From contig NZ_CP163518.1 in assembly GCF_041080625.1 (NCBI RefSeq), positions 6,627,501 through 6,691,500 of the forward strand: a stretch of 64,000 nucleotides of DNA. Direction: 5' to 3'. Origin of the DNA: Streptomyces sp. CG1. GTDB taxonomy: Bacteria; Actinomycetota; Actinomycetes; Streptomycetales; Streptomycetaceae. Position numbers and translations under genes: made by a program. Below are positions 1-8,452 of the stretch, piece after piece. Each line of letters starts with the position of its first letter. Position 1 is the stretch's first letter. The notes beneath the pieces are model-generated. The model saw only the letters and a list, made by a program, of their open reading frames with translations, was not told where the DNA came from and did not search any database.

Positions 1-1
1 C

Positions 2-106
2 GGGCTGCGCCGCCCGACCCTCGACGACGTCTTCCTGTCACTGACGGGACATGTGGCCGAGACCGCCGACCAGGACGAGGCGAACGGCAAGGAGGCCGTG
101 AAATGA
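2..106 (+). CDS. ABC transporter ATP-binding protein, C-terminal end (DrrA-like), partial
   Basis: Only the last 34 codons lie in the window; the gene begins upstream. The tail reads LRRPTLDDVFLSLTGH, the usual C-terminal signature of DrrA-type (daunorubicin-resistance) ATPases, where the Thr-Leu-Asp-Asp-Val-Phe motif precedes a short acidic tail. Its stop overlaps the ATG of the following permease fragment (ATGA), so the two genes were translationally coupled as in drrAB operons. The protein would energise a two-component exporter at the inner face of the membrane. The substrate cannot be told from the sequence. Confidence 0.85.
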   Translation, partial: GLRRPTLDDVFLSLTGHVAETADQDEANGKEAVK

Positions 107-219
107 CCGCCGTCAGCGAAGCCGTGCGGGTGGCACCGCCGGGCAACCCCCTCAGCCGCTCCTTCCGCGACTCGATGGTCGTGGCGAAACGCAACCTGAT
201 CCGCATGTCCAGGATCCCG
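103..219 (+). pseudogene. 5' fragment of a DrrB-type ABC permease gene, interrupted at codon 39
   Basis: This starts at the ATG that overlaps the upstream ATPase stop and encodes about 39 residues ending NLIRMSRIP. That is the cytoplasmic N-terminal segment of a DrrB permease just before the first membrane helix. After position 219 the homology ends; the frame runs on 29 codons into foreign sequence and stops at 306. The missing remainder, starting EMITYGLIQPIMF, lies at 2090-2830. The intact neighbour gene at 303-1103 has the same order (NLIRMGRIPEMLIFGLIQ), which fixes where the two halves were once joined. Confidence 0.85.
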
Positions 220-302
220 GATCCTGTTCGCTCGTCTCGGCCAGGTTCCATCTCGCCGGGCATCCGAGACCAGCGGCCCAACGCCGTGAAGGAGCAGGTG
301 AA

Positions 303-1103
303 GTGAGCGCCGTCAACGACTCCCTGGTCGTCGCCCGCCGGAACTTGATCCGCATGGGTCGGATTCCCGAAATGCTCATTTTTGGGCTCATCCAGCCCAT
401 CATGTTCGTGGTGTTGTTCACCTACGTGTTCGGCGGCTCGATCCAGGTCGGCTCGTCCAACTCCACCCAGGCCTACCGCGAGTTCCTGATGGCCGGCATC
501 TTTGCGCAGACTGTCACGTTCGCCACTGCGGGCGCCGGTGCCGGTATTGCCGACGACATGCACAAGGGCCTCATCGACCGCTTCCGCTCCCTGCCCATGG
601 CGCGCGGCGCAGTCCTGACCGGGCGCACCCTCGCCGACCTGGTCCAGACGGCGCTCACTCTCGTCGTCCTGGCGGTCGTCGCCCTGATCGTCGGCTGGCG
701 TGCGCACGAGAACGTCGGCAAGGTGCTCGCCGGATTCGGTCTGCTCCTGCTGCTCGGCTACGCGTTCTCGTGGATCGGCGCGCTCATCGGCCTGACCGTG
801 CGCACCCCTGAAGCGGCGACCTCGGGCGGTCTGATCTGGCTGTTCCCGCTGACGTTCATCTCGAACGCGTTCGTGGACGCGAACCAGATGCCGGCCTTCC
901 TGCGGCACATCGCGGAGTGGAACCCGTTCAGCGCCACCGTGCAGGCTTCCCGCGAGCTATTCGGCAACCTCCCCCCGGGCTTTCGGACGCCCGACGCCTG
1001 GCCCATGCAGCACCCCGTGTGGGCCTCACTTATCTGGTCAGTCGTGATCATCCTGATCTTCCGCACACTGGCGGTCCGCAAGTATCGCCGGGCGGACGGT
1101 TGA
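303..1103 (+). CDS. ABC transporter permease, DrrB-like (intact second copy)
   Basis: This 266-residue inner-membrane permease has the normal length and order of the ABC-2 (DrrB) family: short N-terminal arm, six hydrophobic segments from about residue 23, and the C-terminal FRTLAVRKYR motif. The conserved cytoplasmic loop (DDMHKGLIDRFRSLPMARGA) is present. The GTG start overlaps the stop of the preceding frame (GTGA), like the coupling of the first drrAB pair. It could pair with the ATPase ending at 106 now that the native permease is split. It closely resembles the fragment at 2090-2830 along its whole length, so it is a paralogue brought in with the insert. Confidence 0.9.
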   Translation: MSAVNDSLVVARRNLIRMGRIPEMLIFGLIQPIMFVVLFTYVFGGSIQVGSSNSTQAYREFLMAGIFAQTVTFATAGAGAGIADDMHKGLIDRFRSLPMARGAVLTGRTLADLVQTALTLVVLAVVALIVGWRAHENVGKVLAGFGLLLLLGYAFSWIGALIGLTVRTPEAATSGGLIWLFPLTFISNAFVDANQMPAFLRHIAEWNPFSATVQASRELFGNLPPGFRTPDAWPMQHPVWASLIWSVVIILIFRTLAVRKYRRADG

Positions 1104-1167
1104 TGGCTCGTCCTTCCCACACCTGTTGGCCTGAGTAGGCGTCTGGCCAGGAATAGCAGCACGTATC

Positions 1168-1196
1168 GGCCCCCTCCGGGCGGAGGGGGCCTCTTA
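1168..1196 (+). terminator. Hairpin terminator after the second drrB
   Basis: The inverted repeat GGCCCCCTCC / GGAGGGGGCC (1168-1177 and 1182-1191) has a 4-nt loop and is followed by TCTT. It lies 65 bp after the permease stop and fits a rho-independent terminator. Confidence 0.7.
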
Positions 1197-1286
1197 TGCC
1201 CGCGTGGCTCTGGCAAGGCGCGCGGGAGAGGCTCAGTGTGCCTGCTGCTCGTTAAGTGGGCGTGTCGGATCATCCGGCTTTCGTTT

Positions 1287-1463
1287 CCACTCTGCGTCGA
1301 TTGCTACGACTACGCCGCCCACGTGCTGTGGCACGCACACGCCTCCAAGCTCGGGGACCGATTCGTCATCGACGTCCGCCGGCGCCTCGCCTCCTCCGCC
1401 GGCCTCGTACAGGCCCGCTTCGCTCAGCACGCCCGACTCTCCTTCGCCCGCGTCGCCGAGTAG
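1287..1463 (+). pseudogene. Fragment of a RepSA-like replication initiator (actinomycete integrative element)
   Basis: About 58 residues, from PLCVDCYDYAAHVLWHAH to HARLSFARVAE, match the pattern of plasmid/AICE replication initiators of Streptomyces (Cys-x-x-Cys-Tyr-Asp-Tyr, then Ala-His-Ala, Asp-Arg-Phe and a HARLSF-KVAE segment). In intact proteins this is followed by the YQRRG-VHFH rolling-circle motif. Here homology ends exactly at VAE, followed by an in-frame TAG. Both ends are missing. The same frame continues after the stop into recombinase sequence, so the TAG marks a fusion joint. Confidence 0.7.
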
Positions 1464-2096
1464 CGCGTGGCTCGTTGGGTCAGGGAAGCCGAAGAACAGC
1501 AGCACCGGGCGGACGAGATCGTTGCCCTGGTGGAGGAGCAGGCAACCGCGATGGACTCCTTCACGCCCACGCAGCGCCAGGACCTTCTTGGCCTGCTGGA
1601 CATCCGCGTGCAGGTCACCGGCAAAGGACAGTCGCGCCGGAAGGGGATCGCTGACCCCCTCACCGAGTGGCACAGGGAGACGGGCACGCTGGTGCCTCTC
1701 AAGATCAGTGATCAGGAGTGGGAGACGGTTGACGCCGTCCTTCCGGACTCCCGCCAGAACTGGACACCGAAGCGCGACATGTTCGATGCGATCTTGTGGA
1801 AGCTTCGGACCGCTGCCCGGTGGAACGAGGTGGAGGTCTCCGGGAACTCCTGGAGCGCTGTGAGGCGGCGCGCCGAGGGATGGCGTACCTCGGGTGCCTG
1901 GGAAGCTGCCATGGAGGCTCTGAAGGGTGCTGGCGGCGTCCCGGTGCCTCCGCTCATGGTCCTGCCGCCCATGGAGGTGTGGGGCAGCATTGATCGGAGG
2001 TTCGCGGCGCTGGAGCTGGAGACCATGGAGGTCTGCGAGGGCGACGGGGAGCGCTGCAACCAGAACCACACCCGCGCACACTCTTCCCCGAGATGA
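1464..2096 (+). pseudogene. C-terminal remnant of a serine recombinase with an IS5-like (DUF4096-type) tail
   Basis: The frame reads ADEIVALVEEQATAMDSFTPTQRQDLLGLLDIRVQVTG, the coiled-coil and C-terminal core typical of large serine recombinases. From about codon 70 it changes to KISDQEWETVDAVLPDSR and ILWKLRTAARW, which resembles the N-terminal DUF4096 region of IS5-type transposases. The N-terminal catalytic domain with the active-site serine is absent, so no recombinase activity is expected. A GTG at 1467 could start a 209-residue protein. The frame runs a few bases past the right insert boundary and stops at 2096. Confidence 0.6.
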
Positions 2097-2830
2097 TCAC
2101 CTACGGGCTGATCCAGCCCATCATGTTCGTGGTGCTGTTCACCTATGTCTTCGGCGGTTCCATGCGGATCGGTGGCAGCAGCAGTGCCATCGACTACAAG
2201 AACTTCCTGATGGCGGGGATCTTCGCGCAGACCGTCACGTTCGCCACCGCGAGTTCCGGGGCCGGTATCGCGGACGACATGCACAAGGGGCTCATCGACC
2301 GCTTCCGGTCGCTGCCGATGGCGCGGGGGGCGGTGCTGACCGGGCGCACTCTCGCCGATCTGGTGCAGACGGCCGTGACGCTGGTGGTGCTGGCCGTGGT
2401 CGCCGTGCTGGTCGGCTGGCGTGTCGGGTCCGACGGGTCGACGAACGTGGGGAAGGTGCTCGCCGCCTTCGGGCTGCTGCTCATGCTCGGCTACGCGTTC
2501 ACCTGGATCGGCGCCCTGATCGGCATGTCCGTGCGGACCCCCGAGGCGGCCACGTCGAGCGGGCTGATCTGGCTGTTCCCGGTGACGTTCATCTCCAACG
2601 CGTTCGTGGATCCCGCGCACATGACCCCGTGGCTGCGGCACATCGCCGAGTGGAACCCCGTCAGCGCCACCGCGCAGGCCTGCCGTGTGCTCTTCGGCAA
2701 CCCCGGCCGGTCCACCTCGCACGCGTGGCCCATGGAGCACCCGGGCTGGGCCTCGCTGATCTACTCGATACTGATCATCGCCGTCTTCCGTACCCTCGCG
2801 GTCCGCAAGTACCGCTCGGCCACCGCTTGA
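2090..2830 (+). pseudogene. 3' part of the interrupted DrrB-type permease gene
   Basis: This holds all membrane segments of a DrrB permease but lacks the first 39 codons, which lie at 103-219. An in-frame ATG at 2093 (the Met of EMITYG) could in principle start a 245-residue protein without the cytoplasmic arm, but no ribosome binding site is visible because the DNA before it belongs to the insert. Its C-terminal FRTLAVRKYR matches the intact copy. An annotation pipeline may call it a normal permease; the missing 5' end argues otherwise. Confidence 0.8.
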
Positions 2831-2848
2831 CGGCTTCGGGCACGACAA

Positions 2849-2888
2849 AGCCCCCGGTGTCCGACGGGATCGCCGGACACCGGGGGCT
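2849..2888 (-). terminator. Bidirectional terminator between drrB and greA
   Basis: A 15-bp inverted repeat (AGCCCCCGGTGTCCG and its complement) with a 10-nt loop sits between the convergent permease remnant and greA. On the minus strand it is followed by TTTGTC, so it most clearly ends greA transcription. Confidence 0.85.
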
Positions 2889-2906
2889 CGGGGTCACAGG
2901 GGGCGG

Positions 2907-3407
2907 TCAGCCCGAGTACGGCTCGGCCTTCAGGATCGTCACCGAGGCCTTCTTGCCGTTCGGCAGTTCGTACTCCGCGTCCTCGCCCACCTTGTGGCCG
3001 ATGACGCCGGCGCCGAGCGGGGACTGCGGCGAGTACGTCTCGATGTCGGCGCTCGCGTACTCGCGGGAGGCGAGCAGGAACGTCATCGTGTCGTCCTCGT
3101 CCCCGTCGAAGGCGATCGTGACGACCATGCCGGGCGCGACGGCGCCGTCGGCGGAGGCCAGAGCCTCTCCCACCTTGGCGTTCTCGAGAAGCTGGGTCAG
3201 CTGCCGCACGCGCAGCTCCTGCTTGCCCTGCTCCTCCTTGGCCGCGTGGTACCCGCCGTTCTCGCGCAGGTCGCCCTCCTCGCGCGCGGCCGCGATCTTG
3301 GCGGCGATCTCCGTGCGCGCAGGACCAGTAAGGTACTCAAGCTCGCTCCTGAGCTTGTTGTACGCCTCCTGGGTCAGCCAGGTGACGTTCTCGCTGGTCT
3401 GGGTCAC
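2907..3407 (-). CDS. greA: Transcription elongation factor GreA
   Basis: This 166-residue cytoplasmic protein rescues backtracked RNA polymerase by stimulating transcript cleavage. It shows the N-terminal coiled-coil (ARTEIAAKIAAAREEGDLRENGGYHAAKEEQ) with the acidic tip DLREN that reaches the polymerase active site, and the C-terminal FKBP-like domain containing ETYSPQSPLGAGVIG. The start is the GTG of VTQTSENV, chosen because GAGGAG stands 6 nt upstream; a longer frame to 3443 lacks a site and extends beyond the family length. It is monocistronic, with a 189-bp gap upstream. Confidence 0.96.
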   Translation of the reverse strand: MTQTSENVTWLTQEAYNKLRSELEYLTGPARTEIAAKIAAAREEGDLRENGGYHAAKEEQGKQELRVRQLTQLLENAKVGEALASADGAVAPGMVVTIAFDGDEDDTMTFLLASREYASADIETYSPQSPLGAGVIGHKVGEDAEYELPNGKKASVTILKAEPYSG

Positions 3408-3596
3408 AGGGTGCTCCTCGTCGGTACTGGGAATACAAAGCATCGCCCTACCCAGAAGAATGTTCCCTCATGGATGGGCGAAACCACGAGCCTAACAATT
3501 CAAGGCCGGAAGGGGGAGGACATAAGCCATCAGAATCACATCAACGCAGGTCAGCGTGTACGTATTCCGGGTGACGGCCGGGGAGTCCGGCTGCCG

Positions 3597-3995
3597 TCAG
3601 CCGGTGTGGCAGCCGAGTAGCTCGGCCGTCGTGCCCTTCGCCGTCGTACGGAGCGTGACGACCTTGTCGATGCGCGTGGCCGACTCGGTGAAGCGGAAGT
3701 CGGCCCGGCCCACCTCGGAGCCGTCCGCCGCCTGGGAGCGCAGGGTGCAGTAGCCGTCGGTGCCGGAGTCCTTGTGGACCTCCAGATGCACCTTGACCGC
3801 GTTGTCCGCGGGCTCGAAGGTGATCACCTGGGCGCTGATCTTGCTCTCGACGACGTAGTGGTAGGCGAAGTACCCGACCAGTGCGAGCAGGGCGGCGCCG
3901 AGCACCGCACCGGCGATCTTGAGCTTGCGGTCGGCACGCTCGTCCGAGGAGCGGCCGTAGCGGCCCTCGGGCAGCCGCGTGCTCGCCGTACTCAT
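3597..3995 (-). CDS. DUF4307 membrane protein
   Basis: This 132-residue actinobacterial protein has a cytoplasmic N-terminal arm rich in Arg and Lys, one membrane helix at about residues 27-50 (IAGAVLGAALLALVGYFAYHYVV) and an extracytoplasmic beta-type domain. Two cysteines (in YCTLR and LLGCHTG) may form a disulfide. The layout matches DUF4307, a family of unknown function commonly found next to mca and greA in actinomycetes. A weak AGAGGA precedes the ATG. It is divergent from mca across a 113-bp gap. Confidence 0.85.
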   Translation of the reverse strand: MSTASTRLPEGRYGRSSDERADRKLKIAGAVLGAALLALVGYFAYHYVVESKISAQVITFEPADNAVKVHLEVHKDSGTDGYCTLRSQAADGSEVGRADFRFTESATRIDKVVTLRTTAKGTTAELLGCHTG

Positions 3996-4108
3996 GATCG
4001 TCCTCTCGGCAGGAACCGGTCCCGGAATTATTCGCCCCCCGATTCCGTCACTATAGAAGCCGCCGATCGCACCGGAGACACGGGGCGCCGACTTACGAGG
4101 ATTGAGTC

Positions 4109-4990
4109 TTGACTGACCAGCTGCGACTGATGGCCGTACACGCGCACCCCGACGACGAGTCGAGCAAGGGCGCGGCCACCATGGCGAAGTACGTGTCCGA
4201 GGGGGTGGACGTGCTGGTGGTGACCTGCACCGGCGGAGAGCGTGGGTCCATCCTCAATCCCAAGCTGCAGGGTGACGCGTACATCGAGGAGCACATCCAC
4301 GAGGTACGCAAGAAGGAGATGGACGAGGCCCGCGAGATCCTGGGCGTGGGGCAGGAGTGGCTCGGTTTCGTCGACTCCGGCCTGCCCGAGGGCGACCCGC
4401 TGCCGCCGCTCCCCGAGGGCTGTTTCGCCCTGGAGGACGTCGACAAGGCGGCCGGCGAGCTGGTGCGCAAGATCCGCGCCTTCCGCCCGCAGGTGATCAC
4501 CACCTACGACGAGAACGGCGGTTACCCGCACCCCGACCACATCATGACCCACAAGATCTCCATGGTGGCGTTCGAGGGCGCGGCGGACACCGAGAAGTAC
4601 CCGGAGGCGGAGTACGGCCCCGGATACCAGCCGCAGAAGCTCTACTACAACCAGGGCTTCAACCGCCCCCGCACCGAGGCGCTGCACCAGGCGATGCTCG
4701 ACCGGGGCCTGGAGTCGCCGTACGGGGAGTGGCTGAAGCGCTGGAGCGAGTTCGAGCGCACCGAGCGCACGCTGACCACGCACATTCCGTGCGCGGACTT
4801 CTTCGAGATCCGCGACAAGGCGCTGATCGCGCACGCCACGCAGATCGACCCGGACGGCGGCTGGTTCAAGGTGCCGATGGAGCTGCAGAAGGAGGTCTGG
4901 CCCACGGAGGAGTACGAACTGGCGAAGTCTCTCGTCGACACCTCCCTCCCCGAGGCCGACCTCTTCGCGGGCATCCGCGACAATGCCTGA
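4109..4990 (+). CDS. mca: Mycothiol S-conjugate amidase
   Basis: This 293-residue zinc amidase hydrolyses mycothiol S-conjugates, releasing a mercapturic acid for export and recycling GlcN-Ins, a detoxification pathway of actinomycetes. The LmbE-type motif HAHPDDE (His11, His13, Asp15-Asp16) and the later GGYPHPDHIMTH segment supply the metal site; length is normal. The start is a TTG at 4109 giving MTDQLRLMAVHAHPDDE, which agrees with the family N-terminus; GAGG lies about 10 nt upstream. Its last codons overlap the next gene, indicating coupling. Confidence 0.95.
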   Translation: MTDQLRLMAVHAHPDDESSKGAATMAKYVSEGVDVLVVTCTGGERGSILNPKLQGDAYIEEHIHEVRKKEMDEAREILGVGQEWLGFVDSGLPEGDPLPPLPEGCFALEDVDKAAGELVRKIRAFRPQVITTYDENGGYPHPDHIMTHKISMVAFEGAADTEKYPEAEYGPGYQPQKLYYNQGFNRPRTEALHQAMLDRGLESPYGEWLKRWSEFERTERTLTTHIPCADFFEIRDKALIAHATQIDPDGGWFKVPMELQKEVWPTEEYELAKSLVDTSLPEADLFAGIRDNA

Positions 4991-5237
4991 CATGAGTGCA
5001 AGCGTGAGCCTGGCAGTGACGCACCTCGTCCCCCTCGCCAAGGAGGTCGACGAGAACAAGGTCACCCCCGGTGTCCTCGGCTTCATCGTCTTCGCGGTGA
5101 TGGCCCTGGCGGTGTGGGGCCTGATGAAGTCGATGAGCAAGCACATGAACAAGGTCGACTTCAAGGAGTCCTCGGAGTCCTCGGACTCCGAGGCGAACCA
5201 GGCCGAGAAGTCCGACTCCGCAGCCAAGCGGGGCTGA
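4983..5237 (+). CDS. Small single-span membrane protein
   Basis: This 84-residue protein has a hydrophobic helix (VLGFIVFAVMALAVWGLM, about residues 31-48) and a highly charged, serine-rich cytoplasmic tail (KESSESSDSEANQAEKSDS). The ATG at 4983 overlaps the end of mca; a second ATG at 4992 would shorten it by three residues. The gene accompanies mca in streptomycetes. No enzymatic motif is present, and its role, perhaps linked to conjugate export or membrane anchoring, is only a guess from position. Confidence 0.8.
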   Translation: MPDMSASVSLAVTHLVPLAKEVDENKVTPGVLGFIVFAVMALAVWGLMKSMSKHMNKVDFKESSESSDSEANQAEKSDSAAKRG

Positions 5238-5245
5238 CCCCGGCG

Positions 5246-8200
5246 TCAGTGCCTCGCCGGTACCGCCACCCCCATCACATCCCGGGCGTGGCGGTCCGGC
5301 GTCATGTGCAGGCGCCAGGCCTGCCAGCCGTCCTCCAGGCTGATGCCCCGCTCCAGGAGCAGGGTGTACGCGGAGACGTAGTCGGTCAGTTTCTCGTCCC
5401 GTAGCGGATGGGCGGCTCGGGACAGCTGGGACAAATCCTCCTGGGCGACGGCCGTGCCCACCTCCACCCCGCCCGGTGCCGCGTACGGCAGCAGGGTGCA
5501 GCGCAGGAAGCGGGCCCAGTCCTCGCCACGGCGGTCGCCGTAGGAGGCGAACAGGTCCAGCGCCTCGTCGGACAGGGCCAGAGCCTGCTGGGTGCGGGCG
5601 TTGCCCGCGTCGACCACCGCCAGCTCCAGGCAGGTCCATGCCTCGCCGTGGGCGACACCGATGCGCTGGAAGTCGGCGCGGGCGTCCACGAGGAGCTGCC
5701 GGGCGAAGCCGGAGTTGCGCAGCGAGCCGGTCTGCGCGGCCCGCTGGTCGCGGGTGACCCGGGCCGAGTGGTGCCGGGCGCAGGCCAGTCCGTAGACGTC
5801 CCGCATCCGGGAGAACATCGTGCGGGAGCGCTCCAGGTCGCGCACCGCCTGGTCCAGGTCGCCGGTCTCCTCCAGTGCCTGGCCCAGGTAGTACAGGCTC
5901 CAGGCCTCGCCGCGCGCGTCCTCGTTCTCCCGGTGCCGTGCGGCGGCCTGCCGCAGGTCCTCGATGGCCGGCGAGGCGTCGCCGGCCACCAGACGGGCCC
6001 GCGCCAGCTGGGTCAGCGCCCATGCCTCGCCACGCGCGTCCTGCGTCTGGCCGTACCGCTCCAGGGCCGCCCGCAGCTCCGTCTCCGCGCGCGGTACGTC
6101 CCCCATCCGCAGCGCCAGCTGACCGAGCTGGAAGTGCGCCCACGCCTCGCCGTGCACCGAGCCGCCCTCGCGATGCAGGACCAGGGAGCGGGTGAGCAGC
6201 TCCAGCGCCTCCGCGAGGAGGCCCCGGTCACGCTGGACGGCAGCCAGCGCGTGCATCGTCCAGGCCCGGTCCGTCGCCAGCTCCGGTGGCGCCTGCAGAT
6301 CCAGCGCCTCCTGCAGCTTGGCCGCGCCCTCGGTGAGGTTGCCCTGGTGGTGCAGGGTGATCCCGAGCGAGCACAGGGCGCGGGCCGCACCCGCGTCATG
6401 GTGCGCCTCCCGGTACAGGTCCACCACCGAGGTCAGCGTCGTGCGCGCCTTGTCCAGCTCGCCCAGCTGCCGGGCCGCGATACCCGTACGCCACTGCACC
6501 GAGCGCACCAGCAGCCCCTGGTCCACGGCCTGTGCCAGCTCGCTGATCTCACCGAGCCGGTACAGGTCACCGCGCAGCAGGCAGTAGTCGCACAGCGCGC
6601 CCAGCAGGTTCTGCACCGCCGACTGGTCCACGCCCTCCGCGTGCCGCAGGGCCGCGGTGATGAAGCTGGACTCGTCGTCCAGCCAGCGCAGCGCCTCGTC
6701 CAGTGAGGTGAAGCCGTGCGAGCCGAACTGGTGCGAGCGCGTCGACATGTTCCCGTCGACCAGGCGCAGCACCGAGTCGGCCAGCTCTGCGTAGTTCACG
6801 ATCAGCCGTTCCTGTGCCGCAGCGCGCTCGGCCGGGTCCTCCTCGTCCAGCAGCCGGGCCTGGGCGAAGGAGCGCACCAGGTCGTGCAGCCGGTAGCGGC
6901 TGCCGCGCACATGGTCGACGAGGCCGCCGCGGGCGAGGGCGGTGAGATGACGCGCGGCCTCCGTCTCGTCCGTCGCGAGCAGGGTGGCGGCCGCCGCGGC
7001 GCCCAGCGAGGCGCTGCCCGCCAGCGCGAGCCTGCGCAGCAGCCGGCGCGCGGGCTCCGGCTGATCGGTGTAGCGCAGCCACAGAGCCCGCTCGACCGGT
7101 TCCACCGGGCCGTACGCCGCCAGGTCCGAGGCCAGCTGCCGGGGCGAGCGCGGGCCGAGTGCGGAGCCCGCGACCCGGAGCGCCAGCGGCAGCCCCGCGC
7201 ACAACACGCGGATCCGCTCGGCGGACTCGGCGTCGTACGGGCCCGAGGCGTCCTCGGCAGCCGCGCCGAGCAGTTCCTCGGCACCGGCCGCGTCCAGCGC
7301 CTCGACCGGCAGGTGGTGCACCCAGGCCGGCAGGTCCGCGGGCAGGTCGAGGGCGGTGCGGGCGGTCACCAGGACCAGGCTGTCGGAACGCTCGGGCACC
7401 AGCGCCCGCACCTGCTCCGGGTCCGAGGCGTCGTCCAGCACGATCGTCACCGGCAGGCCGGTCAGATGCCGGTGGTACAGCTCGCCGAGCCGCTTGACCT
7501 GCTGGTCGGGGGAGGAGCGCTCCCGGAACAGCAGCTGCTCGCGGGGCGCGCCGAGCCGGTTGAGCAGATGCAGCAGCGCGTCCCGCGTCGGCAGCGGCGC
7601 CTCCTCTTGCCTGCCGCCGCGCAGATCCACGACCACCGCGCCGCGGAAGTGGTCCCGCAGCTCGTGTGCCGCGCGCACCGCGAGCGTCGTCCGGCCGGAA
7701 CCGGGCTCGCCGTGCAGCACGACCACCGTCGGCCGGGTCTCCGTGGCCGCGCGGGCCGCGTGCGCCCACTGCCGGATCCGCGCCACCTCCGCCCGCCGCC
7801 CCGCGAACGGGCCGTCCGCGTCCGGGAGTTGGCCGAACGACTGCTCCAGCACCGTACGCCGGCGGGCCGCCGCGCTCTTGTCCGCGCCGCGCAGCGCCGG
7901 ACCGCCGGACTTCTTCTTCGGCCCCGTGGACGCGCTGAGCACCCGCTGCTGGTCGAGGAAGGGGCGGATGCCGCGCACCTCCAGCGCGGTCAGCCACTGC
8001 AGCCGCAGTTGCTCGGGCCCGCCGGGCTGGCCGGCCGCGCCCGCGTGGTGGTGGGCGGCGGGCAGATGGGAGCCGGCCACCCTCACCACGGAGGCGGCGG
8101 CACCGGCCACGCCCGCGGTGACGCCAGCGCCGACAGCCGTACCCGTACCCGTGCCGAGGGACAGGTCGGCCACGGCGGCGGCCACCGCGGCGACGACCGC

Positions 8201-8452
8201 CACCAGCAGGGCGGTTCCGGCGCCCGCGCGGGCGTACCGCTGCCCGAAGGTCAGCCGGCCCGCCTCGGCCTCGTCCAGCGCCCGGGTGTACGCCTCGTAC
8301 TCCTCGCCGGCCGCTCCCGCCATCGCGTCCAGCGCGCCGCGTGCCCGCGACAGCAGCACCTGCCCGTCGATCCGCCCGCCCGAGCGCCGTACCTCCTCCT
8401 CGACGGCGCGCGCCAGCAGCCGCTCGGCCTCCGTCCGATGGCCGTCCCGCAT
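5246..8452 (-). CDS. NB-ARC/STAND-type ATPase with TPR repeats
   Basis: The 1068-residue protein begins with a short charged region, two Ala/Gly-rich hydrophobic segments (about residues 65-115), then an NB-ARC module with the P-loop GEPGSGRTTLAV near residue 248 and the LVLVTARTALDLPADLPAW element, and finally many TPR units (GEAWA-x-x-LG pattern) to residue about 1000. This is the build of AfsR-like signalling ATPases without the SARP DNA-binding domain. ATP binding and TPR-mediated partner recognition are expected; the partner is unknown. The start at MRDGHRTEAERLL is preferred over a longer frame because GGAGGGGG lies just upstream. It converges on the small mca-linked gene with an 8-bp gap. 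Confidence 0.85.
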   Translation of the reverse strand: MRDGHRTEAERLLARAVEEEVRRSGGRIDGQVLLSRARGALDAMAGAAGEEYEAYTRALDEAEAGRLTFGQRYARAGAGTALLVAVVAAVAAAVADLSLGTGTGTAVGAGVTAGVAGAAASVVRVAGSHLPAAHHHAGAAGQPGGPEQLRLQWLTALEVRGIRPFLDQQRVLSASTGPKKKSGGPALRGADKSAAARRRTVLEQSFGQLPDADGPFAGRRAEVARIRQWAHAARAATETRPTVVVLHGEPGSGRTTLAVRAAHELRDHFRGAVVVDLRGGRQEEAPLPTRDALLHLLNRLGAPREQLLFRERSSPDQQVKRLGELYHRHLTGLPVTIVLDDASDPEQVRALVPERSDSLVLVTARTALDLPADLPAWVHHLPVEALDAAGAEELLGAAAEDASGPYDAESAERIRVLCAGLPLALRVAGSALGPRSPRQLASDLAAYGPVEPVERALWLRYTDQPEPARRLLRRLALAGSASLGAAAAATLLATDETEAARHLTALARGGLVDHVRGSRYRLHDLVRSFAQARLLDEEDPAERAAAQERLIVNYAELADSVLRLVDGNMSTRSHQFGSHGFTSLDEALRWLDDESSFITAALRHAEGVDQSAVQNLLGALCDYCLLRGDLYRLGEISELAQAVDQGLLVRSVQWRTGIAARQLGELDKARTTLTSVVDLYREAHHDAGAARALCSLGITLHHQGNLTEGAAKLQEALDLQAPPELATDRAWTMHALAAVQRDRGLLAEALELLTRSLVLHREGGSVHGEAWAHFQLGQLALRMGDVPRAETELRAALERYGQTQDARGEAWALTQLARARLVAGDASPAIEDLRQAAARHRENEDARGEAWSLYYLGQALEETGDLDQAVRDLERSRTMFSRMRDVYGLACARHHSARVTRDQRAAQTGSLRNSGFARQLLVDARADFQRIGVAHGEAWTCLELAVVDAGNARTQQALALSDEALDLFASYGDRRGEDWARFLRCTLLPYAAPGGVEVGTAVAQEDLSQLSRAAHPLRDEKLTDYVSAYTLLLERGISLEDGWQAWRLHMTPDRHARDVMGVAVPARH

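Larger units (their letters stand above)
220..2089. mobile_element. 1.87-kb insert splitting drrB; carries a second drrB and mobile-element debris
   Basis: Comparison with the intact paralogue places the insert between the Pro codon at 217-219 and the Glu codon at 2090-2092. Contents in order: about 85 bp that look like the end of a second DrrA gene (reading to VKEQVK and a stop), a complete second drrB, a terminator hairpin, a fragment of a RepSA-like replication initiator, and the C-terminal part of a serine recombinase. No clear terminal inverted repeats or target duplication are visible. It therefore looks like a deletion-shrunken integrative element or an illegitimate recombination product rather than a simple insertion sequence. 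Confidence 0.7.

Noticed and set aside
220..2089. Simple insertion sequence as the cause of the drrB split
   Set aside because: No complete transposase, terminal inverted repeats or target duplication; the content is a mosaic of several gene fragments plus a full permease.
1712..2848. 378-codon minus-strand frame over the drrB remnant
   Set aside because: Histidine/Asp/Gly-rich antisense pattern without motifs; it crosses the insert boundary and the terminator.
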